NCBI GenBank assembly: GCA_030064795.1
Contig: JASJEI010000390.1
Coordinates: 1-7,612, forward strand
Reading direction: 5' to 3'
DNA from: Pleurocapsa sp. MO_226.B13
GTDB taxonomy: Bacteria; Cyanobacteriota; Cyanobacteriia; Cyanobacteriales; Xenococcaceae
DNA length: 7,612 bases
In this document: positions 1 to 5,185 of the stretch, in pieces
How positions within the stretch are numbered: position 1 is the stretch's first letter
How the letters are laid out: every line of letters starts with the position of its first letter
Program-made: the position numbers and the translations under genes
Notes under the pieces: model-generated
The model's input: only the letters and a program-made list of their open reading frames with translations
The model's database searches: none
Told to the model about the DNA's origin: nothing

Positions 1-833
1 TGATGACCCTGCTCCAGCAAAAGCGCGATCGCACCATCTAAAGTAGCTGTGCCAACACGAGCTGCATACTCATTGAGCTTCTCCCAAGTTTCTTGAGAAA
101 GCCTCACATTGTACTCAATTCCTACTCCTTGGGTATAGGCTATTCCTTCTGGGGGCAACTCTTTGATTGACGAGTTTAGCTCCAACTCTAAATAATCTTG
201 AGATATTAATTCAGTCTTACCGTTATCTAGTTCCACGACCGCATCTTTCTTATTCGGTATCTGACTTATTATCCCAGATCGATTGGGAAATAGAGGATGT
301 GTCCGAGAGACAATTATTCTGTGTCCGATTGTTAGTTTTACGGACACAGTATTTTGCTTTGGTTTGATTTCGGACGCTAGCTCGGACACAACCCTACCTG
401 ATGGAGCTTTGTTACCAGCTAATTCTACTGCTTTAATCCACACCTCTCTTTGCTGTTGGGGTTCGAGCTTAGTTAAAGACCTTATTTGCCATTCAGAAGT
501 CGGAATTATTGCTATATTTTTCTCTGTGTCTGAGTCATTTTGTGTCCGATTCGGACACAGTTGCAGAATGTTATCTACAACGGTCGCAGCATCAATCAAA
601 CGATAAGGATGACGGCGACGCATACCAAATCTATCTTCACAGTATTGCTCAAATGATGAGTGGGTTGATTTGTACAATTTCCGATCGCGAAGCTCTTTTA
701 AAGCACATCCCGCCTTATAAAATGCACGTTCTACCTCGCGTTCTAAGATTAATCTATCCCGTTCTTCATCATAGGTCAGTTGAGGGGATTCGACGATTTC
801 GATGTCGGTTTTAGATTGTTCTGAATTAACCAT
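1..833 (-). CDS. Partial plasmid-type DNA-binding protein with KOW/SH3-like segment
   Basis: The frame is open from ATG at 833-831 to the window edge (277 codons) and has no stop, so the C-terminus is missing. Residues about 20-85 contain ALKELRDRKLY, then FEQYCEDRFGMRRRHPYRLID. This resembles the N-terminal region of DNA-binding proteins often seen on plasmids, phages and cyanobacterial islands (ParB/KorB-like helix-turn-helix context). A low-complexity linker follows, then IPTSEWQIRSLTKLEPQQQREVW, which is typical of the same proteins. Residues about 165-215 contain HPLFPNRSGIISQI and VVELDNGKTELI, like a KOW/SH3-type barrel. The last visible part (NVRLSQETWEKLNEYA) looks like a small ribbon-helix-helix or similar helical tail. 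No clear ribosome-binding site precedes the ATG. The gene is divergent from the small regulator at 1131. Its function is probably regulation or partition of a mobile element; this is inferred from family context, not proven. Confidence 0.75.
   Translation of the reverse strand, partial: MVNSEQSKTDIEIVESPQLTYDEERDRLILEREVERAFYKAGCALKELRDRKLYKSTHSSFEQYCEDRFGMRRRHPYRLIDAATVVDNILQLCPNRTQNDSDTEKNIAIIPTSEWQIRSLTKLEPQQQREVWIKAVELAGNKAPSGRVVSELASEIKPKQNTVSVKLTIGHRIIVSRTHPLFPNRSGIISQIPNKKDAVVELDNGKTELISQDYLELELNSSIKELPPEGIAYTQGVGIEYNVRLSQETWEKLNEYAARVGTATLDGAIALLLEQGH
298..559. repeat. Cluster of TGTGTCCGA repeats inside the 1-833 gene
   Basis: The 9-mer TGTGTCCGA occurs at 298-306, 320-328 and 541-549. 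Its reverse complement TCGGACACA occurs at 382-390 and 551-559. CGGACACA (8 of 9 bases) is at 341-348, and a degenerate TGTGTCTGA is at 525-533. The copies at 541-559 form a perfect 19-bp palindrome around one central T. The 320-327 and 341-348 copies form an inverted pair 13 bp apart. The copies fall in different codon phases of the host gene, so they are not a protein-level repeat. They look like binding sites or a mobile micro-repeat; which of these cannot be told from the sequence. Confidence 0.7.
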
Positions 834-950
834 AATCTGTCTCAACTGTGTCTCTAACCCCCAATTTTCTTTGAATTTTCAACCTGGAAAACGGATACAA
901 GAAAGCACCAAATAAATTTTCAATAACATTGCTGATGAGAATCTAAATAA

Positions 951-958
951 GCGATCGC
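951..958. repeat. HIP1 octamer GCGATCGC
   Basis: This is the intergenic copy of the cyanobacterial HIP1 palindrome. Other exact copies are at 25-32 (in the partial DNA-binding gene), 1854-1861 (in the glycosylase gene) and 4057-4064 (in the dnaX-like gene). They are the main composition clue that the host is a cyanobacterium. Confidence 0.85.
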
Positions 959-1003
959 AGTATAAGTCGTTCATTCTCAGCGTAAGCTGCACATAAACTT
1001 TAT

Positions 1004-1023
1004 TATCCATGAATACATGGATA
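1004..1023. promoter_or_regulatory. Palindromic operator candidate with a second half-site
   Basis: TATCCATG (1004-1011) and CATGGATA (1016-1023) form a perfect 8-bp inverted repeat around AATA. The 13-mer GAATACATGGATA (1011-1023) is repeated directly at 1064-1076. That second copy overlaps the -10 hexamer of the promoter for the small ribbon-helix-helix-like gene. Small RHH proteins often bind such inverted repeats and repress their own promoters, so autoregulation is the likely role (inference). Confidence 0.5.
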
Positions 1024-1050
1024 CATAGCCACATATTAACATATTGTAAT

Positions 1051-1080
1051 TTCAGAATTCCGAGAATACATGGATATAAT
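1051..1080 (+). promoter_or_regulatory. Sigma-70-type promoter candidate for the 1131 gene
   Basis: A perfect TATAAT at 1075-1080 is preceded, 18 bp upstream, by TTCAGA at 1051-1056, which matches four of six positions of TTGACA. The predicted start near 1087 would give a leader of about 45 nt before ATG 1131. The -10 overlaps the second copy of the CATGGATA half-site. Apart from this promoter, the operator and one HIP1 site, nothing else could be supported in the gap 834-1130. Confidence 0.45.
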
Positions 1081-1130
1081 ATGAGAAGAATTAAAAATAT
1101 CTTTAAAAATATAGAAGTAAATTCTGAGGA

Positions 1131-1304
1131 ATGCCAAACCCCGATCCTTCTCCCAAAACAAGATTCAAAACCAAACGCAAAGAACCATTGACGGAAAGTT
1201 TGTCGTTGAGAATTCCAGCGTCAATGAAAGTAAAACTAGAGGAACAAGATGATTGGCGAGAACTGGTGAGAAATGCGATTGCCAAAGAACTTGAATCTTC
1301 ATAG
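1131..1304 (+). CDS. Small ribbon-helix-helix-like protein, 57 aa
   Basis: This short gene runs from ATG 1131 to TAG 1302-1304. The protein has a basic N-terminal arm (RFKTKRKEP, residues 11-19). Then comes a predicted strand TESLSLRIPASMKVKLEEQ (21-39) and a helix DDWRELVRNAIAKELES. This layout, with a strand carrying alternating side chains followed by two helices, is typical of small RHH regulators and antitoxin-like proteins in cyanobacteria. A TGA at 1125-1127 is in frame just upstream, so the ATG at 1131 is the earliest possible start. The purine run GAGGA abuts the ATG with no spacer, which is an odd arrangement. A promoter and a palindromic operator candidate lie upstream. It is followed after 79 bp by the DUF433 gene in the same direction. 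No toxin partner can be assigned. It could be an autoregulated repressor. Confidence 0.7.
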   Translation: MPNPDPSPKTRFKTKRKEPLTESLSLRIPASMKVKLEEQDDWRELVRNAIAKELESS

Positions 1305-1383
1305 AAATAGAGCGAGATAAACGAGGTAGAGATCGAGATTTTCTGAAGAATACAAGCTTGTAAAGGCTATTAAGGGAAAAGCT

Positions 1384-1647
1384 ATGAGTAGTGAAAATTT
1401 ATTAACTAGAATTACGATCGAGCCGAATATATGTTCGGGAAAACCCTGTATTAAAGGACATCGTATCTGGGTTTCACTGATTTTGGATTTACTAGCTGCG
1501 GGGGAAACACCAGAAGAAATTCTTCAAGCTTATCCGAGTATCAGTAGAGAAGATATTTTAGCCTGTATTGCCTATGGTGCAGAGATAGCTAGGGATAGTT
1601 ATGTAGAAATTCCACTACATGGGAGTAAAGAAGAAATAGTAACGTGA
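1384..1647 (+). CDS. DUF433 antitoxin-like protein
   Basis: The 87-residue protein carries the DUF433 signature: an N-terminal RITIEPNICSGKPCIKGHRI (residues 9-28) followed by a helix-turn-helix-like stretch AGETPEEILQAYPSISREDI (about 39-58) and ACIAYGAEIARD. DUF433 proteins are commonly paired with a downstream DUF5615 (PIN-like, Mut7-C-type) protein and are regarded as antitoxins or DNA-binding partners. The length is normal for the family. An AAGGG at 1372-1376 lies seven bases before the ATG and supports this start. The stop codon overlaps the GTG start of the toxin relic by four bases (GTGA), the usual arrangement of these pairs. With the toxin broken, this antitoxin is now an orphan that might still act against related toxins elsewhere (inference). 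Confidence 0.88.
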   Translation: MSSENLLTRITIEPNICSGKPCIKGHRIWVSLILDLLAAGETPEEILQAYPSISREDILACIAYGAEIARDSYVEIPLHGSKEEIVT

Positions 1648-1715
1648 AGTTGAAGCTGGATGAAAATGTCGATATCCGAATATTTGAGTATCAACCAATA
1701 GAAACAGATAGTTAA
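1644..1715 (+). pseudogene. DUF5615 toxin relic, internal deletion
   Basis: A 23-codon frame starts at GTG 1644 and ends at TAA 1713-1715. It overlaps the stop of the DUF433 gene in a GTGA arrangement. The first residues MKLKLDENVD match the conserved beginning of DUF5615/Mut7-C PIN-like proteins, where the early Asp of LDEN is an active-site acid. The remaining residues IFEYQPIETDS resemble the C-terminal end of the same family, which in cyanobacteria often finishes in an R-EYQP-like string. Intact members are about 110-130 residues long, so roughly the whole central part with the other catalytic acids would be missing. The reading is an in-frame internal deletion that disarmed the toxin. 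The N-terminal match is clear; the C-terminal match is from memory of the family and less certain. Confidence 0.65.
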
Positions 1716-1786
1716 TTTAAGTAATTATAGTTAAGTTCCAGTCCTCAGTCGATTGCTTAATCAACCATCTAACAGCCTATCGGCTT

Positions 1787-1817
1787 CAATTAACCAGATA
1801 ATTATCATGGTTAATTG
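1787..1817. promoter_or_regulatory. Nested palindrome immediately upstream of the glycosylase start
   Basis: CAATTAACCA (1787-1796) and TGGTTAATTG (1808-1817) are perfect 10-bp inverted arms. The spacer contains its own perfect palindrome, GATAATTATC (1797-1806), plus one A. The right arm ends two bases before the ATG at 1820. As DNA it could be an operator. As RNA it would be a stable hairpin against the start codon and could limit translation of the first gene of the replication operon. No convincing Shine-Dalgarno is present here. Confidence 0.5.
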
Positions 1818-1819
1818 CT

Positions 1820-2494
1820 ATGGCTCAATCTCGATTTAAGTCTTCTTTTCTTGGCGATCGCTCTGCTCTAGCTAAGTTTAATCCCAATTTAGTGTGTCAC
1901 AGTTGGCAGGAGTTAGAAACCTACACTAATAACTGTCAAGCCTGTGGGCTGCATAAGTCTCGTTCTCAAGTGGTTGCAGGACGCTGCAATGGTAATAGAG
2001 AAGCAGATTTACTAATTATTGGGGAAGCACCAGGGCGGGTTGAGGATGAACAAGGACTGGCTTTTGTGGGGGATTCAGGTAAGCTGCTGGATATTATGCT
2101 GGATTCGGTGGGATTAGAGTCTTGGTACATAACTAATGTAGTACGCTGTCGTCCTCTGGGAAACCGCAATCCTACTAAGGCTGAGTATCAAAGCTGCTGG
2201 GGTTTTCTTCAAAGTGAAATTGCCCTAGTAAAACCTTTAGCGATCTTGGTTTTGGGTAAAGTCGCAGCCAGAACTCTATTGGGTACAGCAGCTAAGTTTG
2301 AGAAGCTGATGAGAACTAAACATCAGTATTTTGAATATCCTGTGTGGGTAGCATATCACCCAGCCTATCTACTCAGGCAGCCTCAACTGACAGAGCATAG
2401 TCCTAAATGGGAAGTGTGGCAGGTATTGTGCCAGGTAAAGCTTTATCTGGATGGCTTGCGCCGTGAAGATAACGAAAGATCGTTATTTAATTAA
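1820..2494 (+). CDS. Family 4 uracil-DNA glycosylase (4Fe-4S)
   Basis: Family 4 enzymes remove uracil from DNA to start base excision repair. The 224-residue protein has the expected parts in order: Cys39 and Cys42 (C-x2-C) with Cys110 and Cys126 as the four iron-sulfur ligands; the uracil-pocket motif GEAPGRVEDEQGLAFVG (68-84); TNVVRCRPLGNRNPT (105-119), highly typical of the family; LVLGKVAARTLLG (143-155); and the catalytic-loop motif HPAYLLR (180-186). An N-terminal extension of about 30 residues precedes the core. The tail ends in ERSLF-N (219-224), which resembles a beta-clamp-binding peptide. The next gene encodes a clamp and begins 14 bases downstream. No clear ribosome-binding site is seen before ATG 1820. 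An out-of-frame ATG at 1807 opens a 10-codon frame across the start. The function is well supported by motifs; the link to the clamp is inferred. Confidence 0.93.
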   Translation: MAQSRFKSSFLGDRSALAKFNPNLVCHSWQELETYTNNCQACGLHKSRSQVVAGRCNGNREADLLIIGEAPGRVEDEQGLAFVGDSGKLLDIMLDSVGLESWYITNVVRCRPLGNRNPTKAEYQSCWGFLQSEIALVKPLAILVLGKVAARTLLGTAAKFEKLMRTKHQYFEYPVWVAYHPAYLLRQPQLTEHSPKWEVWQVLCQVKLYLDGLRREDNERSLFN

Positions 2495-2508
2495 TCAGAT
2501 AAGCTATT

Positions 2509-3705
2509 ATGCCAAGAACCAATAATCGGAGTACTAGCACTAAAACTAAGGCTCAAGCTAAATGTACTTTAACTATCAAGCCTCGGGTACTCTCCAATAA
2601 TTTGAAATTGTTAAATGCTGCTATTAGCAGTAATCAAAAGGGGTTAGACCGAGTACAGATAGAAGTAGGTGAAGGTCAAAGTATTTTTAGCGTTGCTGGA
2701 GACACTATCGGCGTAAAGGTACATCACAAAGCCACTAAAAGCAAGCAATTCCCTTCTATTCAAGTAAGTTGCAGACAATTTATGAATTTGGCTAATAGGT
2801 TAGACAACACAAGTCAAAACCTAGAGCTATGTAAAGAACAGGTAACTATTTCTAATAAGAAAAATACCTATCAGCACAAACTGGTTACGTATAAAGAGGT
2901 ACTACCCCAAAACAAATCTCAGTTCACACCAACAGTAGTAGTTGAAGCAGCAAAATTCAAACAAGCTCTAGAAAGAGTAGTTCCTTTTCTCAATAGTGAA
3001 GCTAAAGAAATCACTAGTGGTGTTTGTCTGCAAATTAAACGCTCTGAGCCAACTGAATTTGATAATGGCTCGATTCAACTAACCATGACAGGTTTATCCG
3101 AACCTGGCATGGGAACTACCACTATTACAGTCGAACCAGTAGAAAGCGACGATAGCGGTAATACAGGTGATATTGTGCTTATTTTGCCCAAAAAAGCAAT
3201 TGCCTTTATCGCAAGTCAGGCAGCTAATTTCATCATTTCTATAGCAGAAGGTGCGGTGCGGTTTACCTGGGATAATATTGAATGCACTCTTCAGACTCTA
3301 AAAGGCGAAGAGTATCCAGATCTAGACCGAGTTAAAGCTTCTATTGACAAAAATGATATTTCAGTTGAATTTAATCGACAAGAATTACTTAACGCTTTAA
3401 AAAGGCATCAGGTAATGTCATCAGAGATTACTTTTAAAATTGAGTCAGATAATTGCCAATTGGTACAGGCAACCGAATTAGGTAGTGGAGCAGAAAATCT
3501 ATTTTGTAGTTGCGATCGTGCAGAATTAATTACTCTTCATCTACACATAGATTACCTGATTAAAGCTATATCGGCTATTGAAGGTGAAACAGCAGAATTC
3601 AAACTAAATTTAGAACCTGATGAAGACGGTGATATTGCTAATACCGTAGCTATACAAGATGAGAATAGTCTGTACTGTTTAATGCAGTTAGTTTCTGAAG
3701 ATTAA
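2509..3705 (+). CDS. dnaN: Divergent DNA polymerase III beta sliding clamp paralogue
   Basis: The 398-residue protein has the length and pattern of a bacterial sliding clamp, a dimeric ring that tethers polymerases and repair proteins to DNA. After a basic 17-residue N-terminal tail (rich in T, K, S), domain 1 begins around KPRVLSNNLKLLNAAIS. Domain 2 starts near residue 150 with FKQALERVVPFLNSEAKEITSGV. The linker into domain 3 carries KGEEYPDLDRV (265-275), the counterpart of the family DGxFPDYRRV, keeping the Pro, Arg and Val of the peptide-binding pocket. Domain 3 includes FNRQELLNALKRH and LHIDYLIKAISAIEGE. The end LYCLMQLVSED replaces the canonical YVVMPMRL-type terminus, so the pocket differs there. 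It is a paralogue, more diverged than a chromosomal housekeeping dnaN would be expected to be. It lies in an apparent operon with glycosylase and clamp-loader genes. Confidence 0.85.
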   Translation: MPRTNNRSTSTKTKAQAKCTLTIKPRVLSNNLKLLNAAISSNQKGLDRVQIEVGEGQSIFSVAGDTIGVKVHHKATKSKQFPSIQVSCRQFMNLANRLDNTSQNLELCKEQVTISNKKNTYQHKLVTYKEVLPQNKSQFTPTVVVEAAKFKQALERVVPFLNSEAKEITSGVCLQIKRSEPTEFDNGSIQLTMTGLSEPGMGTTTITVEPVESDDSGNTGDIVLILPKKAIAFIASQAANFIISIAEGAVRFTWDNIECTLQTLKGEEYPDLDRVKASIDKNDISVEFNRQELLNALKRHQVMSSEITFKIESDNCQLVQATELGSGAENLFCSCDRAELITLHLHIDYLIKAISAIEGETAEFKLNLEPDEDGDIANTVAIQDENSLYCLMQLVSED

Positions 3706-3735
3706 AAGCTTATTGATAAGTCCTAGCGGACAAGT

Positions 3736-5046
3736 ATGGCAAATATTGTACCTAAACCCATCGGTCTAGGTACATTTGAGAATTTTCAATTCAAGAAAAA
3801 CATGACTTTACAAATCAGATATAGACCTATTCAGTTTAGTCAGGTGATAGGACAGTCCGTGGCTGTAAATGTTGCTATTGCCAGTCTAAATCAGGATCGG
3901 ATTCAATCAACCTATTTATTAGTTGGCCCTTCAGGTTCGGGTAAGACCACCTTAGCTAGAATTATGGCGAGAGCTTTAAACTGTACCAATCCTAATGGAG
4001 TTGAACCCTGTAATCAATGTGATTCTTGTCAGGCTCACCTTAAGGGAAGACAAAGCGCGATCGCAGAAATTGATGGAGCAGATCGCAATGGGGTTGACGA
4101 CGTTAGAGAGATTATCGAAAAATGCCAGCTCAACACAATCGGTTCTAAGTATCGGGTTTACATCATTGACGAGGCGCATATGATGTCAAAATCGGCTCAA
4201 AATGCGATGTTAAAGCTGTTGGAAGACCCTCCTAAAGATACGATATTTCTACTCTGTACTACAGAAGAAGAAAAACTTCTAGAAACCATTAGATCGAGAG
4301 CTAGAATCCTTCGATTTCATACTGTGGACAAAAATTATGTAGTAGGTTTTCTGATGGCTGTAGCTCAGCAAGAGGAAATTTCTCTAACTACAGAAGAAGC
4401 TCAAAGAATTTATGATTACCACAAAGGTTCTATCAGGCAATGTCTACAAACGTTAGGTACAGTCTCCTCAAAGGTGACGGTGGCAGATCTTTGTCCGCAG
4501 ATTCCTCAAGAGGAGATACATAACTTGTTATTAGCGTTCGATGTTCGCGATTATCTAGCTATTAACGAAATTCTACGGAGAGTTACCAACAATGGCTTTT
4601 ACCCCAAAGATTTGCTGACCACTTTGATCGATACGACGATCGATTTGATGGCGATGCCCGACACCAGCCGTAACTTCGTAATCAACGCCAATCGAGTATT
4701 AGAAGCGATCTTGCCTGCTGTCAATCGATTGGGTAATAGTTCCCATGCTCTAGTTGACTGTCGCTTAGCTTTATATGAGGCCGTAACAGTTTGGCAACCA
4801 TTAGCTCCTGAACCAATTCAGGCTGAAATTGAAAACACATTAGCTACTCATGCTGGCGAGCGAGTCGTCGATCTGTATCAAGATCGACATCAATCTCAAG
4901 CTATACCTCAGCTAGAATCAGTATCCCAGGTCACAGATCGGTCTATGCCACTGCATCAAGCCGCAGTTACCCTACAACCCGAGCGAGAAATACCTCAAGT
5001 CGAGCGACAACTGGCTCCTCAGTTTGCTAAGTGGTTCAACAGCTAG
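3736..5046 (+). CDS. dnaX: Clamp-loader ATPase, DnaX-like (gamma length)
   Basis: DnaX is the motor of the clamp loader, an AAA+ ATPase that opens the ring and places it on primed DNA. Visible motifs are RYRPIQFSQVIGQ (28-40), the usual opening of DnaX; Walker A GPSGSGKTT (64-72); a zinc module C83-x8-C92-x2-C95-x2-C98; Walker B YIIDEAH with DEAH at 145-148; sensor region FLLCTTEEEK; and the arginine-finger motif SRA (187-189), normally SRC. Residues about 220-360 fit the oligomerisation domain. The tail to 436 is Gln/Pro-rich and looks disordered. At 436 residues it matches E. coli gamma, with no tau-type polymerase-binding domain. ATG 3736 adds 22 residues with no family counterpart; ATG 3802 (MTLQIRYRP) matches where DnaX proteins usually begin and may be the true start. 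A hairpin lies between the two starts. Confidence 0.93.
   Translation: MANIVPKPIGLGTFENFQFKKNMTLQIRYRPIQFSQVIGQSVAVNVAIASLNQDRIQSTYLLVGPSGSGKTTLARIMARALNCTNPNGVEPCNQCDSCQAHLKGRQSAIAEIDGADRNGVDDVREIIEKCQLNTIGSKYRVYIIDEAHMMSKSAQNAMLKLLEDPPKDTIFLLCTTEEEKLLETIRSRARILRFHTVDKNYVVGFLMAVAQQEEISLTTEEAQRIYDYHKGSIRQCLQTLGTVSSKVTVADLCPQIPQEEIHNLLLAFDVRDYLAINEILRRVTNNGFYPKDLLTTLIDTTIDLMAMPDTSRNFVINANRVLEAILPAVNRLGNSSHALVDCRLALYEAVTVWQPLAPEPIQAEIENTLATHAGERVVDLYQDRHQSQAIPQLESVSQVTDRSMPLHQAAVTLQPEREIPQVERQLAPQFAKWFNS
3747..3774 (+). promoter_or_regulatory. Hairpin between the two possible dnaX starts
   Basis: TGTACCTA (3747-3754) pairs perfectly with TAGGTACA (3767-3774) across a 12-nt loop. It lies within the 22-codon segment that precedes the ATG at 3802. 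It could be an operator or an RNA hairpin affecting translation. Its presence fits the idea that this segment is leader rather than protein. Confidence 0.35.
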
Positions 5047-5047
5047 T

Positions 5048-5106
5048 GACATCTTCCAGCGCTCTATCCGTAGGATGAGCGCGGGCTTCCAACTTTCGCA
5101 AGTTGG
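5048..5106 (+). repeat. Two hairpins resembling an IS200/IS605 right end, no transposase
   Basis: Directly after the dnaX stop comes GACATCTTCC. Then a hairpin GCGCTC (5059-5064) with GAGCGC (5077-5082), extended by ATCC/GGAT inside, then GGGCTTCC. A second perfect hairpin follows: CCAACTT (5089-5095), loop TCGC, AAGTTGG (5100-5106). The order GACATC-TCC, hairpin, GGCTTCC resembles sequences found downstream of tnpB in cyanobacterial IS200/IS605 elements. No tnpA or tnpB is present, so this would be a solo end or scar. It could instead simply act as an attenuator or terminator in the 139-bp gap before the delta gene. The family match is from memory and not certain. Confidence 0.4.
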
Positions 5107-5185
5107 TATTTCTGGATCGGCACTTATCTAGGCAAAAAACCCCCAACAGTACGCCATTCGCAATTTAATATTATTAATTGTTACT

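Noticed and set aside
167..814. Three overlapping plus-strand open frames of 66-107 codons
   Set aside because: They lie opposite the uninterrupted minus-strand gene 1-833, which has family-like protein sequence; the plus-strand translations show no motif.
1009..1191. Plus-strand 60-codon frame and the minus-strand frame 1103-1285
   Set aside because: Both overlap the RHH-like gene 1131-1304 and the operator/promoter region, and their translations look random.
824..1817. Shared ATGGTTAATT at the start of the 833 gene and in the right arm of the palindrome near 1808
   Set aside because: Many 10-base matches are expected by chance within a window of this size; no further similarity flanks it.
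3976..4183. Open frames on both strands inside the dnaX-like gene, and similar ones at 1966-2169 and 5551-5772
   Set aside because: Shadows of genes with clear motifs in the main frame.
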